The notes under the pieces were generated by a model, which was not told the origin of the DNA, searched no databases, and saw only the letters and a program-made list of their open reading frames with translations. Below, one piece after another: positions 25,907 to 38,390 of a stretch of DNA of 64,000 nucleotides (positions are counted from its first letter, which is position 1; every line of letters begins with the position of its first letter). Made by a program: the position numbers and the translations under genes. The stretch covers positions 2,735,338 through 2,799,337 of the forward strand of contig PTEX01000006.1 in the NCBI GenBank assembly GCA_003342815.1, written 5' to 3'. The stretch is from Eudromia elegans. Its lineage: Eukaryota > Chordata > Aves > Tinamiformes > Tinamidae.

Positions 25907-26240
25907 GTAGGAATGGCTGTATTGACAGCCCTGTACCCTATCTCTGACAATGTCATAAAAAGTCTGTGTCTGTGGAAGGCATGTGAAGATGGGAAAGCAA
26001 ACAACTTCCTGAGAATACGCTCCCAGCCAACAATTTGCAGCTCGGGAACATCCTGTACCAGAGGTGAAGCTGCTGCGTTGCGGTGTCTTTGCCTCAGTGG
26101 ATTTCTCTTCCATAAACTTGTCTGGTCTCCCTTTGAACCCTTCTCAACTGTGGAGACCCACAGCACAATATTCCACAGCATAATTACACATTATAGGAAA
26201 ATCTGCCTCTTTTCGTTTGTTTTGAGTCTGGTATGTGTCG
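25907..26240 (-). mobile_element. CR1 LINE, 3' end fragment on minus strand
   Basis: Read on the minus strand, the segment follows the CR1 3' end: from tttgttttaaa-like sequence through 'ctgtggaatattgtgctgtg', 'aagtttatggaagagaaatc', 'ctctggtacaggatgttccc', 'gagctgcaaattgttggctg', 'ggagcgtattctcagg', to 'gacattgtcagagatagggt' and 'aatacagccattcctac' at 25907. This is the same 3' type as the copy ending at 13955. The open frames of 99 codons (minus) and 120 codons (plus) over this stretch are translations of the repeat, not genes. No CR1 upstream portion is present, so it is 5'-truncated. Confidence 0.85.
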
Positions 26241-27154
26241 GTTTCAAGGGCAAATCCATTTGGGAGGACAAGTAGGTTCCTGGGACTGCCCCAAGGAAAA
26301 GATATGCTCAAATATCCACTCGCCTTATAGTACGATGTCAGATCTTATAGTAATATAGATACCAACATCTTTATAAAACATATTTTATTATTGAAGAGCT
26401 TCAGGCAGTGATTGCTAAAAATTATATTCGTGGTGGGAAAATTCAGTAGTGATGACGAAATTATGAGTGCTGTTGTCCTGCTGAGAAGCCCCAGCATACA
26501 AGTGATGCTCTCCTTGCTTGTGGCTGTAGGTGACAAGACGTGGGGGCAACAGCAAAATTTGTCTCCACTGCAAGTTTATATCCAGTACTTTGAGAGTTAC
26601 ATCAGACCACGTTTTTGCTTTTTTTCCTATCCCCCTCTAAAATCCATTATCACAGTTTGAGGTAGCATATGTCCACACCACCGACACAGAAATGATTTTA
26701 ATTAGTCTGCCCAGAACATCATGCTGCTGCAGCTAAACTGCACAACTAAACTGTTAGTTTAAAGCAAGCAGCAGGCTGTCTTCTGGACTGCAGTCTGCCA
26801 GGTAAACACACACATTGCTTTACAAAAACGAGCACAGCACTCCCCATTTACTATTTCTTTTTTAATGTATTTTTGACCACCTGACAATTTGAAAGACAAA
26901 TCAGTCAGAAACAGAACATGCACTTAAACATTTACATATCTTGCAAATAAAATTATGCATGGTTTACAAACACAACTGGGGTTTATAACTTCACATGAAT
27001 GCTTAAAATAATTATTAAACAAGTCTTTGTTTTCATGCTGAGCTGAGGTTTCCTTCCACATCTGTAGTAAATTGTGCAAGGGAACATGCACTCAAAAGAA
27101 CTGGATTGTTTTAGTGGCATGGCTGGGGTCAGCAGATGAGTCATGAAAGAGATT

Positions 27155-27170
27155 ACTGTAATATTACAGT
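27155..27170. repeat. 16-bp perfect palindrome near an AP-1-like site
   Basis: actgtaatattacagt is its own reverse complement. A consensus AP-1 core TGAGTCA lies 11 bases away at 27137-27143. Both short motifs arise by chance in AT-rich DNA, so regulatory meaning is only a suggestion. Confidence 0.85.
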
Positions 27171-27606
27171 TGATCACAGAAAACAATAGTTTTATATAGT
27201 ATATTTTGGAAAGTAAAATACATAAAAATTTATTTCTTTAGCAAGATCTTCTGATATTTAAATAAGTCTTCTGCCAGCCTTTCAGCAGGCTACCTTCTGT
27301 GTCTAAGCAATGCTATAAATGGATACAGCGTTATGAAATGGAAGACTGGAAGAAGTATATGTCAGGGAGCATCACTAGGACAGTTTTTCATTAAGTGATT
27401 TATGTGTCTAAGTTTTTTTATTATACATATTAATACTAGGAGAATTCTGTAGACTGAATTTAACTTTCATGTTAGCTGAAATACCTGAAACATAGAACTA
27501 ATTGTCTTTTAATTGAATAATGGATCATATAGCACCAGTTCTTGCAGACTTCCTTCCCCTCCAAAATGCTAAAAATAATCAGTATTTCTGAATTTTTCCT
27601 TTTTGC

Positions 27607-27607
27607 T

Positions 27608-27638
<31 letters not shown>

Positions 27639-27642
27639 TTTT
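27607..27642. repeat. (TTTA)n microsatellite
   Basis: About nine uninterrupted TTTA units, likely length-variable. Confidence 0.95.
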
Positions 27643-29726
27643 CTGGGAGTAGTGGAAGCTACAGCTATCTTCCTTGTGGGGGAGAAGAATTTGTGTTACT
27701 CTATAGAAATCAAGAAAATCTATGTTAAAAGATTTCTTCATGGAAAATAGGTACCTATGTCGCAGATCTGGAAAAAAATAGAAGTCCAGTAACAGCACAA
27801 TTTGGAGAACATATACTAGAATAGATGGACTTTGAAGGCGCTAGAAAATGTTCATATAATTGAGCAAGATAACCCAATATGAACCAACCTTCTTAAAAAG
27901 TTAGAAAAATATATGTTCATCTGGGATAATACTTGTATAGGGAAAGAGAAATGAACCAAAGTGAAAAATATATTAATCTTGCAGCTATTCCGGAGAACAG
28001 TGATTATAAAAAGGAGACTAAATAGCTATGGGAGTTTTGTTCTTCTTTGGTATTTGTGCCCTTCTCTGGTATTTCTACCCCTGGCCACATATAATTATGG
28101 CCAGGGACGTTAGGTCTTTAGAAATGTTTCTAAGAAGATGTTCTGATTCCAGCTGTACGTGTCAATTCTTATACTATTTTTGAGTTCCATGGTTTCTGAC
28201 TTGCATAGTCAGTGGTCATTGACCAAACAAACCAAGAGAGAGAGGTAGTAGACACCCAACTTTCAGTTTCGAGCTAGACATATAAGGAAGAAATATCTAT
28301 AATACATCTCTAACAAAACTTGATAAAACAAATTATACTTAGGTAAGAATTAAGTGTTGCGTGCGTATCATCTGATTTACTTTTCATTGGCTGTCTGTAT
28401 CTGGGGTGGCCATTATTTCTGTGAAAAACTTTTCTCCTTTCTTCAAGTATTTCTCCTCCTTTTTTTTTTTTAACCGTCTGTTGATGAATATAAGTAAATA
28501 TTGTTATTGTAAAGATACTCTAGTCTGGCCTGTAACGTGTGATCCAAATTAAATCTTGGCTCTCTGGGGAGTTGGTGATTTTCAGTGGTTCTGAGTATGT
28601 GTGACTGCGAGTGTGTACAAAAACCACAAACCACCAAGGTCATTCTGTGTTTTGTTTTGGTTTTTTTCTCTCTTCCTTTGGAGACCCTGCTCTTACAGAG
28701 GGAGGGGGTGCTAGAAATCTGGGTGCATGAGGTAAGTGTATAGAAGTTCTGCTTACATATGGAGTGAATTAGGAAAGGCTGAGAGAGAGAAATACTACAT
28801 TTTCCAGTGTCCATCATTATGCAACTGGAATAAGTGCTAAGCAGCTGCCAACTTTACATGCTGAGCAGAATCCTGACAGTAAGCTTGTCATCTTTAAGTT
28901 GGTTAATTTACCAGTTCGTTTCTCTTTGGTCTTCACAGGGGGGGAAAATCTTAAGCAATCTCAAATATATTAAGTATTGAAGCATACTAAGTTATAATTG
29001 TTTAAATGGAAAATTTAGCCACATTAATAGTGCATCATCTTTTTTCTATTAAGGAAAAAATAATGGCAAAGGTTACAAGACAAAATTTAAATGTAACCAA
29101 GTTAAATAAGGACAAAGTAGCCCCATGATAGGAAAAGAATTAGCCCAAGACAGCTTGAGAGGAAACAAACCCACAGTGGATCTATTTTCTGTGTCTGTAA
29201 ATAAAACAAATATGAACTGAACAACTGAAAATTGACCTGACACACACACTGCTTGCTTTTAGAGGAAAGAATTCATGGGAAATCTTAGCATAACAACAGT
29301 GATATGTCAGGTGTAAATGAACAAGGAATGAATTCTTTAATAGTAATCAGGAAAATAAGTAAAATAACATTGGCAGTATGTGGAATGATGTCCTTTTAGA
29401 TTATAATTGCCTACATGATACAATTCTCAGTCAGGAAAGGAAAACGGTGAAAGCTCTTCTTTCTTTTCTGCATTATTTTACAAAGTGAAATTAGATCATT
29501 TTTCCAGATGTCTGTGTTGTGTATCTAGTTGGGCAAGCCAAAAGTGTATTCTGCTGTTTCATTGAATAGAGTTCTTTGTAAATTAAGCACAATCCTTTTA
29601 TAAAGCACTTGGCTAAGCAGCTACCTGACCTGATGTAGACAAAGCAGATGAAAAATATTCAAAATTAATGTCATGTGTTTTCTCATGTGCTAAGAAATAT
29701 TTTCTTCACTGAAATATGAAATATTT

Positions 29727-29774
29727 GAGCTGAAATGAAATCACACATATTTCAGTGTGAGCTGAAATGAAATC
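29727..29774. repeat. Two 16-bp direct repeats, period 32
   Basis: gagctgaaatgaaatc occurs at 29727-29742 and again at 29759-29774. Sequence between them also contains atttcag-like inversions of the same motif. Confidence 0.85.
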
Positions 29775-30358
29775 TTATGAACAGATCTGCATATACAACT
29801 TAGCTTTCAAAGTTATAGTAGGCAAAATGTGTGGTATGCAAAACATATTCAATGAGTCAATCATTATTTCTGGTCTGAATAATGCAACATATTTAAATGC
29901 TATTAGTAAGCAAGTGAAGGAAGTAGTTCCCAAAGGATGATAATGCAGTTAATGCAGTTTGAAGCAATGCTGAGTTTGGAATCAAATTACAAATCTTGTG
30001 ATCAGAGAAATATTCAGAAGTTCTGATGGAGTATGTTGTAGAGACAGGACTGAATTGGTACAGCTGGGATCATTTGAACTACCCCAAAATCCCAGAGATA
30101 TGTATCATTCCTGATGTTAATGTTGATGATGTTAATCACTCAGATAACCTCTGTAATTAAAACTGCTGTAGTATTAATACTTTTGACTTACAATTAAAAA
30201 CTCTATCCATGTCTCATCTTGTGGACAGTGGAAACATTTTCAATGGTATACCCTTTGCACTAGTATAAAAAAAACCCACTTTGATTTACTGTCTCAGTTC
30301 TAAAGTTTAACTCATAATGCTAATATCAAAACAAAGTGTTTCCGTACGGGCTACAAAT

Positions 30359-30450
30359 CTATGCACTTTTGCGGTTTTGATATCTCGGAGATGATGTGGC
30401 CTGAGTGTTTGGCACATAAGCCATATTGTATGTGTGCTGACCATAGTTAC
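30359..30450 (-). other. Candidate terminal coding exon, minus strand
   Basis: On the minus strand an excellent acceptor, ctattttctctctttttag, ends at 30451. It is followed by a frame of 29 codons to a TAG at 30359-30361. The peptide (NYGQHTYNMAYVPNTQ, then a serine/proline stretch ending NRKSA) is varied and hydrophilic, looks like a genuine protein C-terminus, and enters in phase 2. A second frame from the same acceptor is open for 47 codons, so the frame choice is a judgement. I cannot name the gene. It would need upstream exons at higher coordinates; the minus-strand segment at 45179-45375 could be one, but their phases do not join directly, so at least one more exon would lie between. 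A decoy acceptor is possible. Confidence 0.32.
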
Positions 30451-33400
30451 CTAAAAAGAGAGAAAATAGGAGTTTCCTTAAAAAATATATTTTACATAAT
30501 ACGTTCATAATGACAATAGACTTAATTCAAGCCTTAAAAGTATGTCCTATTGTGCAGAAATGCTGCTATGAAAAGCACCACTTTAAGATCTGCTTGTAGT
30601 CTAAATATGCTGGCATAGAATAGTTCTAGTTTAGAAATTTGAAGCCAATGAGATTAAGCTTTGAATCCCAAATCATTGCTGTGATCTATGAAGTAGTTTG
30701 TATTTGGTGTTTCTAGTTTATCTTTTTTATCTGAAGAACTTCAGGGTTAGGCTTATACGGGGAAAGCATATTTCTTCTAATAACATAAAAACTGACAGAA
30801 CTGATTTTACTTAGAAGTAGGGAAAAATTACTCTAGACTGCGATGCAATATGGAAAGTATTAGTGCAAGCACAGTTTGTTTGAGTACTACAATTAGAACA
30901 GTCTGCAGCCTTCATATACCCAAACTGACACCAGTCTGGAATGACTTTTCCATAAAGAATAGTATGGCCCCAAAAAGAATAACATGTGTAGGCATCCTCA
31001 GCAGTGGCATGCTGAACAATGAAACATGTGGCTTAGTTATTCAGTATTTAAGAAAGAAAATGCCTTGGACATGAGCATACTTTCCTTTGCATACTGCTTA
31101 AACGCAGGAAGCTGGAGACCTGGGAACAAGCAATTTTAACTCTGTGGCTGAAGTCCATCTATAAAATAGTTGTCTTGCATCATGGTATGAGATGATCTCA
31201 TGATTTGTAAACAGTTTGCCCAGATTAGTTATAATCCTGAAAGTCAGGAAGATTTTAAATCACTCTGATTATATAGACAGATTTTGGTCTTTGCGTGTAT
31301 ATGAATGCTGTGTATAATTAGAGCAATGTGATTCATTCAACTGCAATCATGAAATTACTTGTGCCCATTAAACTGTTCAGGAGGCTGTGATTACACTCTT
31401 TTTATTTTTAATATGACTTCTCTGCTGTTCCCAAGCTCTCAGATGTTTCAAACCAGCTGGAGCAGTAGGATTTTTATTTATGTTGTTGTTTAGTGAGTGA
31501 CATGTAGCTTCTTCTCAGTCTGAATTAGCTCTGGACAATCAGATACAAGTAACATGAACTGAAAACTTAAATGCAGAACAGCTGTGGGCAGAAATGAATG
31601 CCTTGATTTAAAACACTCTCCTGGTAGTTTTCTTGGATGTTCCTATGGCACAGAAGATATGTTTTATTACTTTTTTTTGCAGTGACAGGTGTCCTGTAGA
31701 GTAACTTTCTTGTGCATTTACACTTAATTTTGAAAACCAAAATGTTTGTTTGTAATTTACTTCTCTACACTGAATAAGGCCACACTTTGTTGTTACTTCA
31801 GCGACTATGCTGTATTCCCAGTCAAAATGAATACAGAGATAACCTGTTCTGTATTGGTGATCATTTAAAAGTCATTAAGCAATTTCCTGTTGCTGAAAAA
31901 AACCCGACATCAATAAATTCTTGAAGGTGAGAAATTCATTAAAGGCGTATTTGATAAAATTTTCTTTGGAATTTGGAGGAAGAAACTTGAATTGTTAAAT
32001 AAACCATCTTGTTTTAAATATGACAATTCCTTTAATTGCTCATGAATTATTTGATATACATTTTTTCGAGTAGGTAATGTTATTATTTATCAATATCACA
32101 CAACTAGGTGACCTGAACTTCCCGCTTTGCCCAAATTGCATGTAATGTCTCTTTGCTGCAGATATCATATATTGTTATTGTCAAAGCAAGACTATTCTAA
32201 AGTTTGCTCTTTCAAAATGACAAACCTAAATGCACAAGTGATTTGGGTTTGTTAATTGCATGTTCATATTAGCTCAGCTTTCAGCAGATCAGCTGAAGCA
32301 TCTACCTTTGGTGCATCTCAGCTCAGTAGTACTTTATGTAACCAAACAGCTCATTTGAAACAAACAACAACTTGGGGCGAGAATCCAGAACAGTTGCAAA
32401 AGCAGATTTCTTCTTGCCTTGAACTCATGTAGTTGCTGAGCATGACTTTTCTACGTTTCTATGTTTCTAAACTCACATTTTGTCAGCTAACTTTTCCCTC
32501 TCTTTTGTGCTCATAAGGATTATGCTAATAATTCAGACAGACTTTGGAGGTCTCAGATGACCTCTATAATAAGCCACTGAGCATGAGATGAAATTCAAAG
32601 ATCTTTTTATTTTTAATATCAGCATTTCTCAGGAAATGATCTTTATATCATTTAGTCTGAGCTCCTATGCAATGTATGTTATATAATTTAAAGCACTTAC
32701 TCATGAACAGAACTAAGTAACTTACACTCGAATAGACTTTTGTCCTTCATGAAGGCATCCAGTTTGGACATAAGGATGAAGAGGTGAGGAATCCATTCTA
32801 GAGGAGTTTGTTGTAGCAGTCAGTGCTGTCCGTATCTCTGTGAGGATGGACTGGACAACTACTTTCAGCTCCTGCTAAGCACCCAGTGTTTACTCTGAAG
32901 TTGGTGCTCTTAACAGAAACTGTGGCAGCATGTGACAGCACACCTTGAAATTTTGAAACCTTGGAATGGTAGTGTTTTAGATGCAATAGATCATTAGTTT
33001 CAGTTAAAAACTTCTTAAGGACTTCTGTGGTTCAAAGGAGCCGTGAGAACATGTGAAGAACCCTCCCAGTACGATGGAGGCTCAGAGGCTGTCTCAAGAC
33101 CTTGTTGCTGCAAAAATCCAACCTAGGTGCCTTGCTCCTGTTGGAACCTCTCTCTCAACTGATTGAGGAAGGTGACATGGGGGACCAGCAAGCTAATTTC
33201 GGTGGCTGACTCTAATTCTTTGGCTGGGAGTATCTGTAAAATAGTGTAGCATGAGATCAAAGACACTCTGAACAGTGACTGTTTCTGTCTTGGTCACAGA
33301 ACATAGTACCAGCAGTACCTATGCCAAGCTTGTTTCAAAAGCGCTGGCTTGATGCTTAAGCAGGTAGTATCAATAACTCTATGCACTGTTGCAAGAAGGA

Positions 33401-33657
33401 AGGTCTGTAAACCTGTCATTTACTTGGATCAGAGCGTATCATTAGTTAGAAAGTTTAAAGTCTAAATTCACCTTGGTCTTATCTTTTTCAGTTTTATGGA
33501 AAGTCAGTGCAGTCCTGTAGCTGGTATCAGGAAATGCTGTATTTTTCATTAGAAAAAAGGCTCATGACAGTTGTCTGAAAATTCCCATCCATGGAGCATG
33601 AATGATTCCTAAAGCTGACCTCCCTGTCTGCAACTTTTTAGATATTGATACATTTGT
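30451..33657. other. AT-rich non-coding sequence
   Basis: No supported gene. Around 32700-33480 the composition is more balanced and reads like worn transposon or transcript-derived DNA, but I cannot assign it to a family. Confidence 0.45.
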
Positions 33658-33681
33658 GGGTTTTGGGGGGGTGGGGTGGGG
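33658..33681 (+). other. G-quadruplex-forming motif
   Basis: Four G runs on the + strand, of 3, 7, 4 and 4, are separated by loops of 4, 1 and 1 bases. This fits the standard G3+N1-7 pattern with very short loops, which favour a stable fold. It stands alone in AT-rich sequence. Confidence 0.8.
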
Positions 33682-36600
33682 TGTTTATTTTTTATATGTT
33701 TGTTTTTCTCTAACTTTTCAAGATAAGCTTCACAAGGCTGAACTAGGAAAAGAATGGAGAATGAAGCAAAATACAGATTCTGCAATTGCAAAAAAGGCTG
33801 AGTTAACCGAACTTAAATTGATTTGTTTCAGATTGCTCTCCAGATTTCTTCCATCCTCAAGGATAGATTATTTTGGATTAAAATCTAGTTTGTTTCATTA
33901 AAAAAACAAATTTATTAGTTCTCTGATTTTTGTGCTGTGATAAAAAATGATCTAGTTTTCTCACTTAAGACATTTCAAGGGTATGTACAATAGCCAACTT
34001 CTCACCACAGAAATTTAAACTTAATGTAATACTCATGACCAGGCCACCTGAGTGTGAGTTAAAAGACAAACTGGGCATCTTTACAAGCTCCTAAATCTAG
34101 GCTACATACATACATACTAGCTCCATCTGATAAAAAAATGATTCCTGAGTAGTACTTCCAGCACCCCTCACTGAAGTTAGCTTTGTTCTGGAATCTGACA
34201 GCCATTTGCTTTCTCAACTGAAGCAAAACAAAATAAACAGCGCAAAATTGTCCTGAAAATGAACACTGACCAAAAAGCCCAGCTGCAGTAAGAGGAAGCA
34301 ATCAGCACTTGCTGCACCTAGCAGCACAAGGCTGAAATACAAGCTTTAAAAAGGGCTTTCTGAGGAGATATCCAAGGAGGAGTGGGAGGGCAGTCAATCT
34401 CTCCCATACTAGCCAAGATGAAGACAACTCAGCCAGATCTTGGACATGAAATTTCCTCTCCCTGATAAGAACTGACCTGTTTTATAGCACTTAAGATGTT
34501 TTAGCTCCAGTAGTAATAATAATAAAGTTATTAATATAACTTGACTCTGTCTAGACAGATCTATATCTAGCTGAGTAGAGCAGAAAAGAAGGGAAACAGA
34601 TTCCTTGCTGAATTCTAACATCTCTAAGTTCCCAAAGTGTCACTGAATTCCCACCCCCCACCATACTGAAATGACACCAATGCATACAAAGTTGGCAGAA
34701 AATGAAGCTTAGAGCATTTACCATTAATTTTCTGGATTGCACCAAGCACTCACTGTCATGTTTAGCCTCCAGAGTTCAAAAGGCTGCTGCAGTGGCCAGA
34801 ACTGATGGTCAGCTGCAGAGCCTGAACTAAAATTTATTGCAAAGCAAACAAAGATGTCTTCAAATTCCTGCAGACTGACACAATACGCCTGCTTCTTCCC
34901 ATGCATGTACATATAGACTCATACCTTTATTCCACAGACTTTGGGAAGCCTCACATCCCTTTATCTGTCCAGTGCAAGCAACAGGTCTGTTTCTCCTGAA
35001 GTAAATATATTCTTTCAACTCCTTTGGACAACCCCTACCTCCCACTTTTAAACACAAGCTTCAGGTGCTTCCCCAAAAGCACCTGCTATTCATGTCCTTC
35101 CCCCTCAAAGAAACCATTCACTTTCTTCTCCTGCAGCAGTATTTGCCCTCAGTGGAGCAGCTGCCTCAAGCTCTTCCCTAGCCCGTCTTCTCCTTAAGGT
35201 GCTACTTTTCACCTCAGGGTGATTGCTGCTCAAATGGATGGTCAGGACAGACCTCCTGAAGAAAGGGAGGGGAGAAAAATTTGAATAGTGTAGGGAAAAC
35301 GTGTAGGAGAGTCCTACACAGCATCCAGGCTAATCCTGCAGTGCTTGCCAAGAAGGAGGAAAGGACATTTTACTATGTCATTTTCTACTGAAAGGGGCTC
35401 TGAGAGCAACATGGAGGCTTCGTTTTGACCTGGGAAATTGGCTGTGGGTATTTGAGTTGTTAGGTGGTACTTGGTTGCATTGCAGTGGGAGGCAGGTGAC
35501 AGGAGGCTTGCTAAGAAGTGATTGCATCCATTCCTGACGGTATGTTTGTGATGTGCTGCAGCTTCTTGGTGTAACATTTATACAGGGTTAATTCTGTGTT
35601 TCCCAGTAACATTTCTCTGAGATTCTTATGCTGATCACAGGCATGATCCAGTTTTGTATGAGGAATTTGGTTAGCCTGTGAGTGATATGGATGGCTCCTC
35701 ACATTTAGCTCAGACTCATCTCTAATTGCATTTTTTGTTTACTTTCTTACTCTTATATATACCATGTTGTTCTGTTTTTTTGTTGTTTGCAAGACTTCCA
35801 TGTTTCTGTTATTCTGTGTTGTGCTATGTATCAGGAACATCAAATGCTTCAGCTTCACAGTGAACGTAAAGAACATGAGTCTTGCTGACCCTTTTACTTT
35901 TACCAGCTCATATCTATCCACAGAAATAGTGGAGCTTTGTAGAAGTCTTTAGTGGTTTTCCATTTTTTGGACACCTTAAGTTCTATTCAGGATTGTGACT
36001 TAGCACAGTGGTATTTCCAGCAGTGCCAAAGGACAGTGTGTGCATTTATTGGAGTGAAGAGTGGACAGGGTAGTGCTGGGTATCAGTGAGGGTGACAGTG
36101 TCTTAATGAGGTGATAATGTCATACTGTGATTGTGTCCTTAACTGGATTACTGTATGGGAATCCCTTGATCCTTGAGCCACAGTCACCTCAATACTGTTA
36201 TCCCAAACCCTTATCCTCCTGAATATTACCCAACCAGCAATCCCATTTTTCTGACCTTTCCTGTATCAAGGCCTTCCCACCTCAGACAATCAACACCACT
36301 ACTATTGTTTTCTTTTCTCCTTCCCAACTTTGCCCCCTAGACTTCTCAGTTACTTGAGACTTTTCTCCACCAAGTCCCAAATACCCATCTGTGTAAATTG
36401 CTCACACTTCAGTCCCCATTCAGATTCTTTCCCACTTGTGTATCCATGTAGTCAATCTTTCTCTTCACTCCAAGGCTACATGTCTGTAGGAAAAATAACC
36501 TACAAATCCATTTCTGTTTCTAAAACTGTGGGTTTCTGAACCTTCCCCATGTCCTCTTTCACTTCCTTGGATGCTAGCGCCTGCTAGCTGGCTGAACTTA

Positions 36601-38319
36601 TCCCCTCTCTTGGATCTGCCCTCACAAATAAACATGCCCCAGCTCTTGTTTCTGGCAGAGCTCTAAGAAAACCTGGACACAGGCTGCAATAATCAAAAAT
36701 CTGTTCAGATGGCAAAGAAAAACAGGACATTTTTGGGATAAAGAGACTGTATAGAGCCTCCTTTAACTGTTCCATTCTTCAATTCTTGATATATTTTACT
36801 CTTGGTACACTTTGCTCTTGATTCTGCAATCACTCAGGGGGCAAGAAGGCCAGGTCCTGAAGGCCCACTTATTTCAGCATCTGTGGTCTAACTGATCAGC
36901 ATTACGTAAGATGAACTTCAGCATAACATAACCAGTCCCAACTGAAAGGTACATTGCTGCACAACATATGCAAAATGCATGATCATATGAAGGAGTAACA
37001 GATTGCTTGGCCTCCTTCTCCAATTCTATAATCTCTTCCATCTGGGAATGTCCCCACACCCAAGCAAAGCCCCAGTGGCCTCCATGAGGTCCGGTGCTCT
37101 TGTGTCATTGGTCTGCCCAAGGAGTGGCAGTGTTTGGGACTTCCTCGACATTACTTTTACCAAAGTATGTGTGCTTGTATAAGTAATTCTGTGGAGCTGT
37201 AATGAGACTGAGAAAGAAGACAGACAGAAGAGGAAGGAGACTAAGCTGGGTTTTTGCCAGAACATATGGTGGATAGTAGTACTCTGATTTCTACAATGGA
37301 GGTGTTGTGGCCAATGAACTCATTATTTCTCATATTAATGAATTTTAATGTTGGCAAGAAGCTCTTTAGACAAGCATGAGAGGCGTAGCTAGGAAGGCTA
37401 AGAAAGACTCCATTAATATTGTTGTCTTCTTTTCTCCACAGTGTTCGCATATATACCACAACCCTCCCCCACTCCCTCTTTTTTTTTCATTTTTAGCTCT
37501 ACTCAGGTTAAGATGATAAACAGTGATAAGCAGTAAGATGGTAAACAATGATAAGTGACCAGTTTGGCAACAATTTGGAAATGCACCCAGATACATTTTT
37601 ATCCTAAAACTGAGTATGCATGATGCATTGTAAGTTATTCATTCTTTCACAGGCAAAATTATTAAGATAAAAAAAGGACTTTTTGTAGTCAGTCAACCAC
37701 ATGTGGTTCAGAACACATTGTATTTTAGGATCATTGGATGTGCGTTTTGTTGTTGGCACCTGCTGGGAAGACAGAAAAGTGGCAGTGAAAAACAGTAACA
37801 TAAAAAAAAGAATTCTCTTGTTATTTTCCGAAGTTGCATTATTTTTTTCTCATGAGGTACTGACATAAACATCTAGATATTATTCAAGAACAAGCCTGGA
37901 AGGCAAGCTACATTAGTTATTTTTGTTGTTGTTTTTTTAACTGAAAATGAGCTGAGATTATTTGCTTTCTTTTCCAGCTATCTCACTTTGCAAAATATGC
38001 TGAAGAAGTCAGTATTTGTTTATAGTAGACTCTTCAAATTTGCAAAATCTTATATTAGAAATCTTGAAGAAAGATAACATATTTTGCATATTTGCTATTG
38101 TCTGTTCTCTTGTAATCCAGAATATATTTGCTTTGCATTTGTGCTTTGAGTTGGTTTTACCAATGAAGACACAATAAATTATACATAAAAGACAATGATC
38201 TTCTAAGACAACGTTTATGAGATAGTACTTCTAACTTGTGATGCATCAGAAGCCAAAGTATATGCTTTGCGTTTTGGCTTACAGCTGTAGAAGAGACATG
38301 AAATTACCAAATACAGGCT
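33682..38319. other. Gene-desert sequence with C/T-rich stretches
   Basis: No supported gene. From about 36160 to 36560 the + strand is rich in C and T (long runs such as ttctccttcccaactttgcc), opposite in sense to the purine blocks at 23.2 and 58.4 kb. The 79-codon minus frame at 37026-37265 follows an acceptor-like aaaag but lacks convincing support. Confidence 0.5.
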
Positions 38320-38390
38320 TGGTGCCAGTTTCCAGTGAGGCCAATGGCAAAACTCCATTTATTTCAGTGGTTTGGGGTGAAGTGTGCAAT
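38320..38390 (+). repeat. Old sauropsid repeat, 'actccattgacttcaatgg' type
   Basis: The part 'ccagtttccagtgaggccaa', then 'tggcaaaactccatttattt' and cagtggtttggggtg follow the common sauropsid repeat 'gtcaatggcaaaactcccattgacttcaatgg'. The copy is short and diverged. Confidence 0.5.

Larger units (their letters stand above)
26241..30358. other. AT-rich non-coding sequence
   Basis: No supported gene. If the minus-strand segment at 30359-30450 is a true last exon, part of this stretch would be its 3' UTR, and several TTTATT (minus AATAAA) hexamers are present, for example in the (TTTA)n run at 27607-27642. A 115-codon minus frame at 28470-28817 is not recognisable. Confidence 0.4.

Noticed and set aside
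28728..28740. Consensus donor gag|gtaagtg on the plus strand
   Set aside because: The only acceptor-bounded exon before it would be about 33 bases; no frame or neighbour supports it.
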